From Oligoflexia bacterium (GTDB lineage Bacteria; Bdellovibrionota; Bacteriovoracia; Bacteriovoracales; Bacteriovoracaceae), in NCBI GenBank assembly GCA_015232355.1, contig JADFZW010000001.1:310001-374000 (forward strand): a stretch of 64,000 nucleotides of DNA, in the 5' to 3' direction. The notes under the pieces are model-generated. The model ran no database searches and had not been told where the DNA came from. It saw only the letters and a program-made list of their open reading frames with translations. The position numbers and the translations under genes are program-made. Below, piece by piece: positions 48,418 through 60,637 of the stretch; the first letter of the stretch is position 1; every line of letters starts with the position of its first letter.

Positions 48418-48705
48418 TTATGGAGCAGCTTTTGCTTTCTTATCTCCTGAGTGTCCATGAAAAGTTCTAGTCAGAGAAAACTCACCCAACTTGTGCCCCA
48501 CCATATTGTCTGTAACATATACAGGTATAAATTTTTTACCATTATGAACAGCAAATGTTGTTCCTATGAACTCTGGAATTATAGTCGATCTTCTCGACCA
48601 TGTCTTAATAACAGCACTTCCTCTGTTCTTTTCACTCTTCATCTTTTCAACTTTCTTAATTAAATATTGGTCAACAAACGGACCCTTCTTAACTGACCTG
48701 GCCAT
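48418..48705 (-). CDS. rpsS: Ribosomal protein S19 (uS19)
   Basis: 95 residues: [39 protein letters not shown] and [19 protein letters not shown] are diagnostic. S19 is in the small subunit head. AAGGATT precedes the ATG; it starts 14 bases after rplB. A gap of 114 bases separates it from rplV. Confidence 0.97.
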   Translation of the reverse strand: MARSVKKGPFVDQYLIKKVEKMKSEKNRGSAVIKTWSRRSTIIPEFIGTTFAVHNGKKFIPVYVTDNMVGHKLGEFSLTRTFHGHSGDKKAKAAP

Positions 48706-48719
48706 CTATAATCCTTTTA

Positions 48720-49544
48720 TTATTTTCTCTTCTTAATTATTCTCTTATCAGTTCTCTTATTATTTCTAGTCTTATAACCTCTAGTTGGAAGTCCCCAAGG
48801 AGTAACAGGATGTCTTCCTCCAGATGTACGTCCCTCACCACCACCATGTGGGTGATCAATAGGGTTCATAGCAACACCACGAACAGTAGGCCTAATACCT
48901 CTTATTCTACTCTTCCCGGCTTTTCCCCAAATCACTTGTTCATAATCAATATTTCCAACCTGACCAATAGTGGCCCTACAATCAATTTTAACTTTACGTA
49001 ATTCATTTGAAGGTAATCTAATAAGAGCTTCTGCACCTTCTTTTGCCATTAGCTGTGCATATGCGCCTGCAGATCTTGCGATTTGTCCGCCTGCTCCTGG
49101 ATATAATTCAATGTTGTGAATTAAAGTACCGATTGGAATATCTTTCATCTTTTTAACATTACCAACTTTAATATCAGCCTTATCAGATGCGATTACTACA
49201 TCACCAACATTTAGACCAAGAGGTGATATAATATATGATTTCGTTCCATCTCTATATGAAATCAATGCTATCCTGCAATTTCTATTTGGATCGTATTCAA
49301 TAGCTTTAACTACAGCTTCTATGTCTTGTTTATTTCTTTTAAAATCAACTATCCTATATTTTCTCTTACTAAATCCACCGCCTCTATGTCTCGTAGTTAT
49401 TCTACCACTATTATTTCTAGCAACGGATGATTTTAATGGCGCTAGTAACGACTTCTCTGGAGCTTTCTTTGTTAACTCTGCACTCGAAACCAACGTCATC
49501 TTTCTTTGTGCTGGTGTCTTTGGATTAAATCTTTTAACGCTCAT
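48720..49544 (-). CDS. rplB: Ribosomal protein L2 (uL2)
   Basis: 274 residues: [20 protein letters not shown], and [20 protein letters not shown] with the conserved His near the peptidyl transferase centre. AAGGTATA precedes the ATG, and the gene begins 1 base after the rplW stop, so translation is tightly coupled. Confidence 0.98.
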   Translation of the reverse strand: MSVKRFNPKTPAQRKMTLVSSAELTKKAPEKSLLAPLKSSVARNNSGRITTRHRGGGFSKRKYRIVDFKRNKQDIEAVVKAIEYDPNRNCRIALISYRDGTKSYIISPLGLNVGDVVIASDKADIKVGNVKKMKDIPIGTLIHNIELYPGAGGQIARSAGAYAQLMAKEGAEALIRLPSNELRKVKIDCRATIGQVGNIDYEQVIWGKAGKSRIRGIRPTVRGVAMNPIDHPHGGGEGRTSGGRHPVTPWGLPTRGYKTRNNKRTDKRIIKKRK

Positions 49545-49545
49545 A

Positions 49546-49839
49546 CTATATACCTTTAAAGAACTCTATTTTTTGTCCTTCCTTAATTTTTACGTATGCC
49601 TTTTTAAACTTTTTCGTTTTAAAGACTCCTTTCTTTGTTCTTTTAACTTTACCAGGAAGAGTTGCAGTCTTTACATCAATAACTTTAACGTCAAATAACT
49701 TTTCAATCGCACTCTTAATTACATTTTTATTCGCTTCAATAGCAACTCTGAAAGCATATCTATTACAGTTGTCCAACGCATTCGTTGACTTTTCTGTCAG
49801 AAGAGGTTTCAGCACAATATATCGTAATGGAAAGGCCAT
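49546..49839 (-). CDS. rplW: Ribosomal protein L23 (uL23)
   Basis: 97 residues: [20 protein letters not shown] and [20 protein letters not shown] are diagnostic. L23 docks SRP and trigger factor at the exit tunnel. I start at the ATG at 49839, served by GGTGA, not the GTG at 49851. A gap of 140 bases separates it from rplD. Confidence 0.96.
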   Translation of the reverse strand: MAFPLRYIVLKPLLTEKSTNALDNCNRYAFRVAIEANKNVIKSAIEKLFDVKVIDVKTATLPGKVKRTKKGVFKTKKFKKAYVKIKEGQKIEFFKGI

Positions 49840-49979
49840 ACATTCACCCACTTAGTATTCTTAGTATTACTTACTAACTTTATTCACGTTATACATTCAC
49901 TAATATTAATTAATTATTAATTAATCACTACTCTTATCAATAAAAACAATCATCCTGTTGATCATTTAAAATAAACTAA

Positions 49980-50606
49980 CTAATCCAACTTGGCCACTCT
50001 TGCAAGAAGTACATTCAAAGCATCTTTTTCTATTAATAAATTTTCGTATTTAACTGCTTCGTAAACACTAAAACCTGAAGCAGGAATACCCTTAGAAGTT
50101 GCTAAATTTCTGGCCGCATTTAAAACATTCGATGTTGTCTCTTTTGTTACGAAAAGACATGACTTAAGTTTTTTCTCTTCTAATATTTTACCTAGCTCTT
50201 TTGTCTTTCCATTAAAATCAAAATTATCTACTACCAGAAGTTTATTTCCATGATACTTATCTATCAACACAGATGATATTGCTCTTAACATCACCTTTTT
50301 GTTTACCTTCTGCTCATAGCTTCTCTTTACCGGACCAAAACAGCTACCGCCACCTGGATGAAGAGGTGATCTACTTGATCCTTGTCTTGAACGTCCTGTT
50401 CCTTTTTGTTTAAATGGTTTTGATCCACCACCTCTAACAAAAGACTTACTCTTATTTACAGCATTCCCTTGTCTTCTTCCTGCCAACAACGATTTAACCA
50501 CCTGATGAACAACAGGAATATTGATTTTTTCAGCTGCCATGTTGTATTCAACTTTAAAGTTTCCTACAACCTCAAATTTAGAATTATGCAATATTAACTC
50601 AGTCAT
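49980..50606 (-). CDS. rplD: Ribosomal protein L4 (uL4)
   Basis: 208 residues: HQVVKSLLAGRRQGNAVNKS and KPFKQKGTGRSRQGSSRSPL form the tunnel loop typical of L4. In E. coli L4 autoregulates the S10 operon; no equivalent leader structure was recognised here. GGATAAG precedes the ATG. Confidence 0.97.
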   Translation of the reverse strand: MTELILHNSKFEVVGNFKVEYNMAAEKINIPVVHQVVKSLLAGRRQGNAVNKSKSFVRGGGSKPFKQKGTGRSRQGSSRSPLHPGGGSCFGPVKRSYEQKVNKKVMLRAISSVLIDKYHGNKLLVVDNFDFNGKTKELGKILEEKKLKSCLFVTKETTSNVLNAARNLATSKGIPASGFSVYEAVKYENLLIEKDALNVLLARVAKLD

Positions 50607-50646
50607 TTAACTTATCCTAAATACAATAGCACAACAAACTATTTAA

Positions 50647-51297
50647 CTATTTGCCTGCCTTAGTTATTTTAACAATAGTATTAAGTGATCCAGGTACTAC
50701 ACCTTTAATTAAGAGGTAACCCTTCTCTTCATTAACTTCAACAATTTTTTGATTTTTTATAGTGACATTCTCACATCCCATATGCCCTGGCATTTTTCTC
50801 TCTGCAAATACACGTGCAGGAGTTGCTCTGTTACCAATTGCACCTGGATGCCTATGAAAATGAGATCCGTGAGCAGCAGGACCACCGGCAAAATGATGTT
50901 TTTTAATTACACCTTGAAAACCTTTTCCTTTTGAAACTGAAGACACATCAACTATTACATCAGCTTTAAACATATCTAAGGATATTTGTTTACCAAGATT
51001 AGAAGCATCCGCATCTGAATCACGTAATCTTACCTCTGAAAATTTAGTAAAATCACCAGATACACCTGCTTTATTTAAATGACCTCTTGTTGGTTTATTT
51101 ACTAACTTCTTTTTCTTTTCGAGATAAGAGACTTGGTAAGCTGCATATCCCTCTTTATCCTTAGTTTTAACTTGAGAAATAAAATTAGGAATTATCTTGA
51201 TTATAGTGACAGGCATATGAACGCCAGCACTATTAAAAACTCTTGTCATTCCTGCTTTTATTCCAAAATAAACAGGCAATTCCAACTTATTTTCCAT
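50647..51297 (-). CDS. rplC: Ribosomal protein L3 (uL3)
   Basis: 216 residues: GIKAGMTRVFNSAGVHMPVT, SKGKGFQGVIKKHHFAGGPA and ATPARVFAERKMPGHMG match L3. The Gln methylated by PrmB in E. coli is not conserved (IGNRATP here). GGAGGG precedes the ATG. Large-subunit assembly initiator. Confidence 0.97.
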   Translation of the reverse strand: MENKLELPVYFGIKAGMTRVFNSAGVHMPVTIIKIIPNFISQVKTKDKEGYAAYQVSYLEKKKKLVNKPTRGHLNKAGVSGDFTKFSEVRLRDSDADASNLGKQISLDMFKADVIVDVSSVSKGKGFQGVIKKHHFAGGPAAHGSHFHRHPGAIGNRATPARVFAERKMPGHMGCENVTIKNQKIVEVNEEKGYLLIKGVVPGSLNTIVKITKAGK

Positions 51298-51404
51298 TAT
51301 CGCCCTCCAAAGGCATTATCTTCTTTGTCACATATATATGATACATTCACATATATATTTTATTAAACTTAATAAACAAACTCTCAAAACACCATTATTT
51401 AAAA

Positions 51405-51713
51405 TCAATATTTAATTTCAACATCTACTCCGGCAGACAAGTCTAACTTCATCAATCTATCTATCGTTTGTTGAGTAGGATCTACGATATCAACCAATCT
51501 CTTGTGCGTACGCATCTCAAATTGCTCTCTTGATTTTTTATCAACATGTGGTGATTTGAGCACAGTATATCGATTTATTTCTGTTGGAAGAGGGATCGGT
51601 CCCACAATCCTAGCGCCTGTACCTCTTGCAGTTTGAACTATCTCTTTCACAGATGTATCAAGCACTCTATGATCGTAGGCTCTAAGTTTAATCCTTAAAC
51701 GATTTGTCTTCAT
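51405..51713 (-). CDS. rpsJ: Ribosomal protein S10 (uS10)
   Basis: 102 residues: [40 protein letters not shown] and [13 protein letters not shown] are diagnostic. I use the ATG at 51713 (AAGG 9 bases upstream) rather than an in-frame TTG at 51719. Besides the small subunit, S10 (NusE) acts in antitermination. Confidence 0.97.
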   Translation of the reverse strand: MKTNRLRIKLRAYDHRVLDTSVKEIVQTARGTGARIVGPIPLPTEINRYTVLKSPHVDKKSREQFEMRTHKRLVDIVDPTQQTIDRLMKLDLSAGVDVEIKY

Positions 51714-51788
51714 GGTCAAAAACCTTTTATTTTCTTTTATTAAAGAACATTAACCTAATCTAGTTTAGCTTAACTTAATTTCTTTTAT

Positions 51789-51816
51789 TTTATTTAATTT
51801 TATTTAATTTATTAAT
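51789..51816. repeat. 10-bp tandem repeat across the tuf stop codon
   Basis: tttatttaat at 51789-51798 and 51799-51808, then a partial unit containing the tuf stop (51812-51814). Confidence 0.75.
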
Positions 51817-53005
51817 CTAAAATTTCTGAAACAGTACCTGCTCCAATAGTTTTGCCACCCTCTCTAATAGCGAATCGCAAACCTTTTTCCATTGCAACTG
51901 GAGTTATCAACTGTGCCATAAAGCTAGTATTATCTCCAGGCATAATCATCTCTGTCCCCTCTTTTAGTGTAACCTCACCTGTAACATCTGTCGTTCTAAA
52001 ATAAAATTGTGGTCTATATCCTTTGAAAATCGGAGTGTGTCTTCCACCCTCTTCTTTTGTTAAGATATAAACTTCAGCGTTGAACTTAGCATGAGGAGTA
52101 ACTGTTCCTGGCTTAACTATACACTGACCTCTTTCAACGTCTTCTCTCTTGATACCTCTTAATAGAAGACCTGAGTTATCACCAGCTCTTCCTTCATCTA
52201 ATAATTTTCTAAACATTTCAATACCAGTCACAGTTGTCTTTTGCTTATCTCTGATTCCGATAATTTCAACTTCTTCACCAACCTTAATGATTCCTCTTTC
52301 AATTCTACCAGTAACAACAGTTCCTCTACCAGAAATAGAGAAAACATCTTCCACTGGCATTAAGAAATCTTTTTCTACAGCTCTCTTTGGAGTTGGAATG
52401 TAACTATCAACAGCGGCCATTAATTTAAAGATTGAATCTTTACCCATTTCAGGATTTTTTCCTTCCATAGCAGCAAGAGCAGATCCTCTGATAATAGGAA
52501 TTTCATCGCCTGGGAAATCATATGAACTTAAGAGCTCTCTCAATTCCATCTCAACTAATTCAATAAGCTCTTCATCATCAACTTGATCTATTTTATTTAG
52601 ATAAACGACCATAGCAGGAACACCAACCTGTCTGGCCAATAGAATGTGCTCTCTTGTTTGTGGCATTGGACCATCACCAGCTGAAACAACTAGAATAGCT
52701 CCATCCATCTGAGCAGCACCTGTGATCATATTTTTTACGTAGTCAGCGTGACCAGGACAGTCGACGTGAGCGTAATGTCTATTTTCTGTTTGATATTCAA
52801 CATGCGCAGTATTGATCGTAATACCTCTCGCTTTTTCTTCTGGGGCAGAGTCAATATCTTCGTATTTTTTTACATCTCCTTTTCCCATCTTCTCCGCCAT
52901 AACCATTGTTATAGCAGCTGTCAAAGTAGTCTTTCCATGGTCTACGTGTCCGATAGTTCCGATATTCACGTGAGGTTTACTTCTATCAAATTTTTCCTTT
53001 GCCAT
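51812..53005 (-). CDS. tuf: Elongation factor Tu
   Basis: 397 residues. GHVDHGKTT is at about 19-27, then DCPGH and NKID, and the switch [18 protein letters not shown]-Tu carries aminoacyl-tRNA to the ribosome. GGGAG precedes the ATG at 53005. The only tuf copy in the window. It follows the str-operon EF-G after 174 AT-rich bases that contain an inverted repeat (TTTTTTAA G TTAAAAAA at 53116-53132), a weak candidate for an attenuator. Confidence 0.98.
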   Translation of the reverse strand: MAKEKFDRSKPHVNIGTIGHVDHGKTTLTAAITMVMAEKMGKGDVKKYEDIDSAPEEKARGITINTAHVEYQTENRHYAHVDCPGHADYVKNMITGAAQMDGAILVVSAGDGPMPQTREHILLARQVGVPAMVVYLNKIDQVDDEELIELVEMELRELLSSYDFPGDEIPIIRGSALAAMEGKNPEMGKDSIFKLMAAVDSYIPTPKRAVEKDFLMPVEDVFSISGRGTVVTGRIERGIIKVGEEVEIIGIRDKQKTTVTGIEMFRKLLDEGRAGDNSGLLLRGIKREDVERGQCIVKPGTVTPHAKFNAEVYILTKEEGGRHTPIFKGYRPQFYFRTTDVTGEVTLKEGTEMIMPGDNTSFMAQLITPVAMEKGLRFAIREGGKTIGAGTVSEILD

Positions 53006-53179
53006 TAATAATCTCCCAGAAATATTTTTTTAAATACCATTAATATATTTTATCTACTCGTCTCTTTTTAAAACATCAAACAATTATATATAAATTATAA
53101 AAGAATGTATCCTACTTTTTTAAGTTAAAAAAATAATCCATCTTTAATAAATTTGCAAACAGTTTAATAATATATTTTT

Positions 53180-55315
53180 TTATACCAAAATTCCCTTCTT
53201 AATCAGCACATCTCTCATCAAATTCTCTGGTATAAATTCATATCCCTTAAAACTCATAGTAAATGTTGCTCTCCCTTGTGTTTTCGATCTGAGAGAGGTG
53301 CTATATCCAAACATTTCAGATAATGGAACTTCTGATTTCACATGTTCCTTGTTTGACTTAAAACAAACATCCATTATCTTTCCTCTACGAGAATTTAAAT
53401 CTGAGATAACATCTCCTGTAAAATCAGAAGGTGTTACTATCTCTGTTGCCATAACTGGTTCCATTAACATTACTTTACCTACTTTGCAAGCATCTTTGAA
53501 TGCCATTGAACCAGCAATTGTATATCCTAATTCTGTTGATTCTTCTTCATTAAATTGAGCATCCAATAAAATAACTTTCATATTTATTATTGGATAACCT
53601 GCAATAACACCAGCAGGTACGGCGTCAAAAATTCCTTTCTTAATTGCTTCAACAAAATTGTTTGGTAATTTTTTTTTGCTAACCAAATTTTCAAATGAAA
53701 CTGCAAGTGATCCATCTCCTGGAATAACTTTTATTTTACAACTTCCAAATTGCATTTTACCTGCAATCTCTTTTTGAAAAATATATTCTGCCTCTGCCTC
53801 TGCAGTAACACTCTCTCTATAAGAAACTTGAGGACTACCAACATTTATTCCTACGTTAAATTCTCGAATAAGTCGATCAGTAATAATATCTAAATGAAGT
53901 TCTCCCATCCCATTAATCAGCAACTGTCCTGTTTCATCATTTTGTTTATAATTAAAAGATGGATCCTCTAAACTTAAGTCTACTAAAGCATTTTTCAACT
54001 TCTCTTCATCAGGTGATGTTTTTGGTTCTATCGCTACAGAGATTACACATTCAGGAAAGTTCATAAGATCATAAATCACAGGAGAATTTTCAGCACATAA
54101 AGTTTCTCCGGTGGTTGTAAATTTTAAACCTGAGATGGCCACAATATCACCTGCGCTCGTCTCTGCTACTTCTTTTCTTTTGTTTGCATGCATTAGTAAA
54201 ATTTTATTTATCCGCTCTTTCTTTTGCTTTAACGGATTAAATACTGTCTGACCAACTTTTAATTTTCCAGAGTATAATCGAAGGTATGAGATGCGATCTA
54301 TGAATGGATCAGTTGTTATTTTAAAGACTAAAGAACTAAATGGTTCATCTTCGGTTGGTTTTCTCTCGACCATTTTGGATTCATCTTTTACACTGTGACC
54401 AATTATTTTCCCTCTGTCATCTGGTGAAGGTAAAAAATCAGTTACTGCATCTAAAACTAATTGAACACACTTATTCTTAAATGCACTTCCACAAAGCACT
54501 GGTACAAATTCATTCTTTAGTGTTAATTTCCTTATTGCTTTAGAAAGTGTTTCTGCCGAAATTTCCTCTGCTACACTTTTGCCACTTTTTCCATCTTCAC
54601 TATCTTTGCCATCAAAACTTAAATAGACATCTGCAAATTCATCATCGTTATCTGCTAATATTTCAATTAATTCTTCTCTGGCCGCCAAACACTCATCAAT
54701 CATATCTGGATGTATTTCTTCAATATTAAAAACTTGACCTAAATTACTATCATTTTCAGGCCACACTTTAGCTTTCATTGTGATAAGATCAACAACTCCA
54801 ACAAAAGTTGATTCAATACCAATTGGATAATGGATTGCTGCTGCTTTCTTTCCTAATTTTTCTCTTATTTCTTGAACTGTCTCATTTAAATTTGCACCTA
54901 TTCGGTCCATCTTATTTACAAAAGCAATTCGAGGAACATTATATCTATCTGCCTGCGCCCACACTGTTTCAGATTGTGGTTCTACACCACCAACAGCGCA
55001 AAACACTCCAATCGCTCCATCTAAAACTCGAAGTGATCGTTCAACTTCAATTGTAAAATCCACATGTCCAGGAGTATCTATGATGTTAATTGTAGTATCA
55101 TTCCAAGTACACATTGTGGCCGCTGCAGTAATGGTGATCCCTCTCTCTTGTTCTTGGATCATCCAATCCATTGTAGCAGCACCATCGTGAACTTCACCCA
55201 TTTTGTGATTCTTGCCGGTGTAAAAAAGAATTCTTTCAGTAAGCGTAGTTTTACCAGCATCTATGTGGGCCATTATCCCAATGTTTCTTATTTTTGAAAT
55301 GTTTTTTCCGGCCAT
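53180..55315 (-). CDS. Elongation factor G paralogue, probable recycling type (EF-G2)
   Basis: 711 residues with a complete GTPase domain: AHIDAGKTT at 16-24, DTPGH at 80-84, NKMD at 134-137. Domain IV is divergent. The loop that is [11 protein letters not shown] in the other EF-G reads [11 protein letters not shown] here, and the loop with the translocation His (YHDVDSSE) reads FNEEESTE, so that His is Asn. Loss of these tip residues is typical of EF-Gs specialised in ribosome recycling with RRF (mitochondrial EF-G2, spdEFG2). It occupies the normal fusA slot between rpsG and tuf. An acidic/Ser insert ([15 protein letters not shown]) lies near residue 250. No clear ribosome-binding site precedes the ATG. 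Confidence 0.88.
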   Translation of the reverse strand: MAGKNISKIRNIGIMAHIDAGKTTLTERILFYTGKNHKMGEVHDGAATMDWMIQEQERGITITAAATMCTWNDTTINIIDTPGHVDFTIEVERSLRVLDGAIGVFCAVGGVEPQSETVWAQADRYNVPRIAFVNKMDRIGANLNETVQEIREKLGKKAAAIHYPIGIESTFVGVVDLITMKAKVWPENDSNLGQVFNIEEIHPDMIDECLAAREELIEILADNDDEFADVYLSFDGKDSEDGKSGKSVAEEISAETLSKAIRKLTLKNEFVPVLCGSAFKNKCVQLVLDAVTDFLPSPDDRGKIIGHSVKDESKMVERKPTEDEPFSSLVFKITTDPFIDRISYLRLYSGKLKVGQTVFNPLKQKKERINKILLMHANKRKEVAETSAGDIVAISGLKFTTTGETLCAENSPVIYDLMNFPECVISVAIEPKTSPDEEKLKNALVDLSLEDPSFNYKQNDETGQLLINGMGELHLDIITDRLIREFNVGINVGSPQVSYRESVTAEAEAEYIFQKEIAGKMQFGSCKIKVIPGDGSLAVSFENLVSKKKLPNNFVEAIKKGIFDAVPAGVIAGYPIINMKVILLDAQFNEEESTELGYTIAGSMAFKDACKVGKVMLMEPVMATEIVTPSDFTGDVISDLNSRRGKIMDVCFKSNKEHVKSEVPLSEMFGYSTSLRSKTQGRATFTMSFKGYEFIPENLMRDVLIKKGILV

Positions 55316-55439
55316 TTGATTATTATAATTATTTATTTTTGAGGAACAAATACTAATCTTAGAGGATAAAAAAATTTGTTAGTAGCAGTTACAGTTAAGT
55401 AAAGATAAATCTAAAACAACAAAACTACAAAATTACCAA

Positions 55440-55910
55440 CTACCACTTCAAGTGAGCAAATGCTTTATTTGCTTCTGCCATTTTATAAACATCTTCTCTC
55501 TTCTTTACCGCTCCACCCTTATTATTAGCAGCATCGATAATCTCTTCTGCTAACTTCTCAAGCATAGACTTTCCACTTCTTGTTCTAGCACAATCACGTA
55601 TCCAACGAATTGCAAGTGATTGACGTCTTACTGGTCTAACTTCAACTGGTACTTGATATGTGGCGCCACCAATACGTCTAGATTTTACTTCAATTGCTGG
55701 TCTAACATTGTTGATTGCTTTTTTAAATTGTTTGAAACCATCTTCACTAGTCTTTGATTCAACAATTTCTAAAGCACCATAAAAAATTCTTTCAGCAGTT
55801 GATTTCTCACCTTGAATCATCAAGCAATTGATAAATTTTGTTACCAAAATTTCTTGATATTTTGAATCAGGCAAAACTTCTCTAGTTTCAGCTCTATGTT
55901 TTCTACTCAT
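55440..55910 (-). CDS. rpsG: Ribosomal protein S7 (uS7)
   Basis: 156 residues: [39 protein letters not shown] and [20 protein letters not shown] are diagnostic. S7 nucleates head assembly and is the str operon autoregulator in E. coli. AAGGAAA precedes the ATG. Confidence 0.97.
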   Translation of the reverse strand: MSRKHRAETREVLPDSKYQEILVTKFINCLMIQGEKSTAERIFYGALEIVESKTSEDGFKQFKKAINNVRPAIEVKSRRIGGATYQVPVEVRPVRRQSLAIRWIRDCARTRSGKSMLEKLAEEIIDAANNKGGAVKKREDVYKMAEANKAFAHLKW

Positions 55911-55972
55911 ATATCATTTCCTTATACATAATACATACAATTTATTTATCTTACTTTTTTCTTTTTTATTAT

Positions 55973-56347
55973 TTATTTTTTAGGTCTCTTCGTTCCATAC
56001 TTTGATCTAGATTGAGTTCTCTTCTCGACTCCAGTTGCATCCAATGCCCCTCTCACAGTATGGTAGCGAACTCCAGGAAGATCTTTAACCCTTCCACCTC
56101 TAACTAAAACTATGGAGTGCTCTTGAAGATTGTGTCCAACTCCACCGATGTAAGATGTAACTTCAAAACCACTTGTTAACTTTACCCTGCAAACCTTTCT
56201 CATTGCTGAATTAGGTTTTTTTGGAGTTGTAGTATAAACCCTAACACAAACTCCTCTCTTCTGTGGGCACGACACCAATGCTGGTGACTTTGTTTTAGAT
56301 ATTTTTGGATTTCTTCCCTTATTAACTAACTGATTAATTGTAGGCAT
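55973..56347 (-). CDS. rpsL: Ribosomal protein S12 (uS12)
   Basis: 124 residues: [27 protein letters not shown] with Lys43/Lys44, and [20 protein letters not shown]. The lysines whose mutation gives streptomycin resistance are wild type. GAGGAG precedes the ATG. Decoding-centre protein. Confidence 0.98.
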   Translation of the reverse strand: MPTINQLVNKGRNPKISKTKSPALVSCPQKRGVCVRVYTTTPKKPNSAMRKVCRVKLTSGFEVTSYIGGVGHNLQEHSIVLVRGGRVKDLPGVRYHTVRGALDATGVEKRTQSRSKYGTKRPKK

Positions 56348-56433
56348 GCCTGATTTATCTCCTCGATTAAAAAATACGTTTCTTTTGTTATTTTAAAACA
56401 TCGAACTTTTTGTATTTTGATACATAATTTAAA

Positions 56434-59400
56434 TTATAAAGTCAACATAGAGGCATCTAATAGATCCTCTCGATCATCCAAAATCTCAGCTTGAAAATCA
56501 CGATATCTAGAGAGACCACTACCTGCTGGCACTAATCTACCCATGATAACATTTTCTTTCAACCCTTTTAATGAATCTCTTTTTCCCTCTAATGTTGCTT
56601 GTGTTAACACCTTCGTTGTTTCCTGGAATGATGCTGCAGAAATAAATGATTCAGTAGTAAGTGACGCTTTAGTAATACCAAGTAGCAACGGTCTAGCTGT
56701 TGCTGGATTTAGGTCATCTTTCTTTAAACGCTCATTTTCCTCTTGGAAAATAAATTTTGTTACAGAATCTCCCTCTACAAAAGTTGAATCACCTGGATCA
56801 GATATTTCAACTTTCTTTAACATCTGACTAACAATTACTTCAATGTGTTTATCATCAATTTTCACACCTTGTAGTCGATATACCTCTTGAATCTCATCAA
56901 CGATATATCTTGCAATAGCTTTTTCTCCAAGTACACGCAAAATATCGTGAGGATTCGCAGGACCGTCCATGATTGGATCTCCGGCCCGTACATAATCACC
57001 TTCATTCACAATAACGTAGCGACCCTTATGTACAGAGTAGCTTACTGGCTCTCCGCCATCCTCTGGACGAACAATTATTTTTCTGTTTCCTCTTACCTCA
57101 GGACCAAACTCAATTACACCTGAGATGTCTGCAATCTGTGCTGCACTCGATGGTTTTCTTGCTTCAAAGAGCTCTGCTACTCGAGGAAGACCTCCAGTAA
57201 TATCTTTTGTTTTTGTTGTCTCTCTTTGTACTTTAGCAATAGGCACACCGGCCTCAATCGTAGAACCATTTTGAACAACGATATTTGATCCAGATGGAAG
57301 TCGATACGAAGCATGTCTCTTAGTATCTGGTATTTGAATTGGATTACCATTCGCATCTGTAATTACAAGTCGTGGTTTAACAGTAACATCTTTACTCTCT
57401 ATAATCACTTTATGTGCAAGACCAGTAACAGAGTCAACCTGCTCTGTATATGTGTTTCCTAAAATCAAATCTTCATACTGAACTATACCTGCTACCTCTG
57501 AAAGAATTGGAATTGCAAAGGGATCCCATTCAATAATCTTACTACCAACGCTCACCACATCTCCCTCTTTAAAAAAGAGAGTTCCACCGTAGACTGCAGG
57601 ATAACGTTCCTTCTCTACACCAGCACTATTTTTAATTACTACCTCACCATTTTTATTCATGATAATTGAAGGACCATCTTGTCTTGTTGCAACTTTAACA
57701 TTATCAAAAAATAAAATACCTGATGTCTTACTCTCAACTTTATTTACTTGAGCACCAGCAGTTGCTGTACCACCTATGTGGAAAGTTCTCATCGTAAGCT
57801 GAGTTCCTGGTTCACCAATTGATTGAGCAGCAATAACACCAACTGCTTCACCTATCGATGCAAGTCCACCTCTCGCAAGATCTCGTCCAAAACAGTTTGC
57901 ACAGAAACCAAAACGCTCTTCGCATGTAAGGACTGATCGAACCTTTATCTGGTCAATTTGTTCAACTTTAATTTTCTCTTTATCTTCCTCTCCGAGTAAA
58001 TGGTTTCTATCAAACAAGATACTACCATCTCGAAGATATACTGGCTCGGCCACAACACGACCAACAACTCGATCGCTAATGTGCTCAACAATTTCACCTG
58101 CTTCCACTCTAGAAGTCATCATCATCCAATTTAGAGTACCGCAATCTTTTGTTCTGATAATACCATCTTGAGCAACATCAACTAATCTTCTAGTTAAATA
58201 ACCTGAGTTCGCTGTCTTTAAAGCTGTATCCGCCAAACCTTTACGTGCTCCGTGTGTAGAAGCAAAATATTGTAAAACTGAAAGTCCCTCTCTAAAATTT
58301 GAAGTAATTGGAGTTTCAATAATCTCTCCAGATGGTTTCGCCATCAAACCTCTCATTCCTGCTAACTGACGAATCTGAGCATTGGTACCTCTTGCACCTG
58401 AATCGGCCATCATAAAAATTGAATTAAATGATGGTGCCTGTAATTGCTCACCCTTTTCATTTGTAAAGACTTCTACAGAGAGACCATCAATCATAACTTT
58501 TGAGAGTCGTTCATTTGTTTGCGCCCACACATCTACGATTTTATTGTAGCGCTCACCATTTGTGATTGATCCTTCGTTATACTCTTCTGTAATTTTATCC
58601 ACCTCATCGTATGATTCATTTAAGATGGATTCTTTTTCCTTTGGAATAACCATATCTTTGATATTGATACTTATTCCTGCTTTAGTTGCATACTCGTATC
58701 CAAGCTTCATCACTGAATCAGCAAGTAATACAGTATCTTTCTCTGTTCCTCTTCTGTAAGCAATCTCAATTAACTTACCAAGAGCTTTTTTATTTAATAC
58801 TTTGTTTATATCATCAAACTTAATACACTCTGGTACTACTTCAAAAACAAATGTTCTCCCAACAGTTGTATCGTATAATTCACCATTGATACGAATTTTC
58901 ACTGGTGCTTGTAAATGCAAATTACCTGTGAAATAAGCGAACTGCGCTTCCTCTTTTGATGCGAAAACTTTATCGTATCCACGTGCAAACGGACGAATAC
59001 GAGTCATGTAATACATACCGAGAACGATATCTTGAGTTGGAACAATAATAGGAGTTCCATCTTTTGGAGACAAGATATTGTTAGTAGACATTGCGAGAAC
59101 ACGAACCTCAATCTGTGCTTCTAGAGAGAGAGGAATATGAACTGCCATCTGGTCACCATCAAAATCCGCATTGAATGCTGTACAAACTAATGGGTGAAGA
59201 CGAATCGCTTTTCCTTCAATCAATACTGGTTCGAATGCTTGAATTCCCAGACGGTGAAGTGTTGGTGCTCTGTTGAGAAGTACTGGATGCTCTTGCACAA
59301 CCTCCTCTAAAATATCCCACACCTCTTGCTTTTGTTGATCAACCATCTTCTTTGCAACTTTTATTGTAGTACAATGACCACGTTCAATTAATTTGTTGTA

Positions 59401-60552
59401 GATAAATGGTTTAAATAGTTCCAAGGCCATAAGCTTTGGAAGACCACACTGATGTAATCTTAAATTTGGTCCAACAACAATAACTGAACGACCAGAGTAA
59501 TCCACACGTTTTCCGAGTAGATTTTGTCTAAATCGTCCTTGCTTTCCCTTCAACATATCTGAGAGAGAGCGAAGTGGACGTTTGTTTGCACCTGTAAATA
59601 CTTTACCTCTACGTCCATTGTCAAATAGCGCATCTACTGCTTCTTGAAGCATACGCTTTTCATTTCTAATTATTATCTCAGGAGCATTTAATTCTTTTAA
59701 TCGCTTTAGACGATTATTTCTATTTATAACTCTTCTATAAAGATCATTTAAATCAGATGTTGCAAATCTTCCAGCTTCCAAAGGAACTAGTGGACGCAAA
59801 TCTGGAGGTAAAACTGGAATAACATCCATCATAAACCACTCAGGTTTATTTGGAGATTTTTTTATCGATTCAATTACTTTGAGTCGCTTAACAATTTTAC
59901 TCTTAGCTATGTCTGTTGTTGATTTAAGTAAACCTCTACGTAGTTCTTTGTTTTCAATATCCAAATCAACTTTTCTTAAGAGTTCTTTAACAACTTCTCC
60001 ACCCATTCCTGCATCGAACTCAACACCAGCTTCTTTCAATTCAAAATATTGTTGTTCAGTAATTACTTGTCCAACCTGCAAACCACCCTCTTGTCCAGAG
60101 GTTTTAGAACCAGTAACGATGAATGCTTCGTAATACAAAACTTTTTCTAATTCTTTTAAACTTAAATTAAGAAGAGCTCCGATTCTCGATGGTAATGAAC
60201 GTAAAAACCAAATGTGTGCAACTGGAGAAGCTAATTCAATATGACCACATCTCTCACGACGAACTTTCGAAAGTGTGACTTCTACTCCGCACTTCTCACA
60301 CACCACACCTCTATGTTTCATTCGTTTATATTTACCACATATACACTCGTAATCCTTCACCGGACCAAATATTTTCGCGCAAAACAAACCATCTCTCTCT
60401 GGTTTGAAGGTTCTGTAGTTAATTGTCTCAGGCTTTTTCACTTCACCATAAGACCATTCTCTGATTGTATCGGCAGATGCTATCTTAACCGAAACAGCCT
60501 CAAGGCTAACAGGATCCTTTGGTTTATCAAAAAAGTTCAAAAGATCTTTCAC
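56434..60552 (-). CDS. rpoC: RNA polymerase beta-prime subunit
   Basis: 1372 residues, near proteobacterial length. The N-terminal zinc ligands are in [20 protein letters not shown], and the catalytic NADFDGDQM is at 461-469 with Asp463, Asp465 and Asp467 binding Mg. The second zinc site ([20 protein letters not shown]), bridge helix and trigger-loop region ([16 protein letters not shown]) are present, as is the C-terminal [13 protein letters not shown]. The start codon is GTG at 60552, fixed by AGGAGA 8 bases upstream. It follows rpoB after 79 bases. Confidence 0.98.
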   Translation of the reverse strand: MKDLLNFFDKPKDPVSLEAVSVKIASADTIREWSYGEVKKPETINYRTFKPERDGLFCAKIFGPVKDYECICGKYKRMKHRGVVCEKCGVEVTLSKVRRERCGHIELASPVAHIWFLRSLPSRIGALLNLSLKELEKVLYYEAFIVTGSKTSGQEGGLQVGQVITEQQYFELKEAGVEFDAGMGGEVVKELLRKVDLDIENKELRRGLLKSTTDIAKSKIVKRLKVIESIKKSPNKPEWFMMDVIPVLPPDLRPLVPLEAGRFATSDLNDLYRRVINRNNRLKRLKELNAPEIIIRNEKRMLQEAVDALFDNGRRGKVFTGANKRPLRSLSDMLKGKQGRFRQNLLGKRVDYSGRSVIVVGPNLRLHQCGLPKLMALELFKPFIYNKLIERGHCTTIKVAKKMVDQQKQEVWDILEEVVQEHPVLLNRAPTLHRLGIQAFEPVLIEGKAIRLHPLVCTAFNADFDGDQMAVHIPLSLEAQIEVRVLAMSTNNILSPKDGTPIIVPTQDIVLGMYYMTRIRPFARGYDKVFASKEEAQFAYFTGNLHLQAPVKIRINGELYDTTVGRTFVFEVVPECIKFDDINKVLNKKALGKLIEIAYRRGTEKDTVLLADSVMKLGYEYATKAGISINIKDMVIPKEKESILNESYDEVDKITEEYNEGSITNGERYNKIVDVWAQTNERLSKVMIDGLSVEVFTNEKGEQLQAPSFNSIFMMADSGARGTNAQIRQLAGMRGLMAKPSGEIIETPITSNFREGLSVLQYFASTHGARKGLADTALKTANSGYLTRRLVDVAQDGIIRTKDCGTLNWMMMTSRVEAGEIVEHISDRVVGRVVAEPVYLRDGSILFDRNHLLGEEDKEKIKVEQIDQIKVRSVLTCEERFGFCANCFGRDLARGGLASIGEAVGVIAAQSIGEPGTQLTMRTFHIGGTATAGAQVNKVESKTSGILFFDNVKVATRQDGPSIIMNKNGEVVIKNSAGVEKERYPAVYGGTLFFKEGDVVSVGSKIIEWDPFAIPILSEVAGIVQYEDLILGNTYTEQVDSVTGLAHKVIIESKDVTVKPRLVITDANGNPIQIPDTKRHASYRLPSGSNIVVQNGSTIEAGVPIAKVQRETTKTKDITGGLPRVAELFEARKPSSAAQIADISGVIEFGPEVRGNRKIIVRPEDGGEPVSYSVHKGRYVIVNEGDYVRAGDPIMDGPANPHDILRVLGEKAIARYIVDEIQEVYRLQGVKIDDKHIEVIVSQMLKKVEISDPGDSTFVEGDSVTKFIFQEENERLKKDDLNPATARPLLLGITKASLTTESFISAASFQETTKVLTQATLEGKRDSLKGLKENVIMGRLVPAGSGLSRYRDFQAEILDDREDLLDASMLTL

Positions 60553-60613
60553 AGGGGATCTCTCCTTATAATTATATAATATGCATCTACGATGCTACTT
60601 CTGTTACTCTTAC

Positions 60614-60637
60614 TTCTACTGTTCTACAGTTCTACTG
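60614..60637. repeat. 8-bp tandem repeat across the rpoB stop codon
   Basis: ttctactg, ttctacag, ttctactg in tandem; the rpoB stop (60632-60634, TAG on minus) is in the third unit. Adjacent ttg/ctg triplets encode the Gln-rich C-terminus of RpoB. Confidence 0.8.

Noticed and set aside
53116..53132. TTTTTTAA-G-TTAAAAAA inverted repeat as a terminator between EF-G2 and tuf
   Set aside because: A/U-only stem with a one-base loop is not a stable hairpin; kept only as a remark under tuf.
53006..53179. tRNA genes between EF-G2 and tuf
   Set aside because: No cloverleaf or T-loop motif; the spacer is AT-only low complexity.
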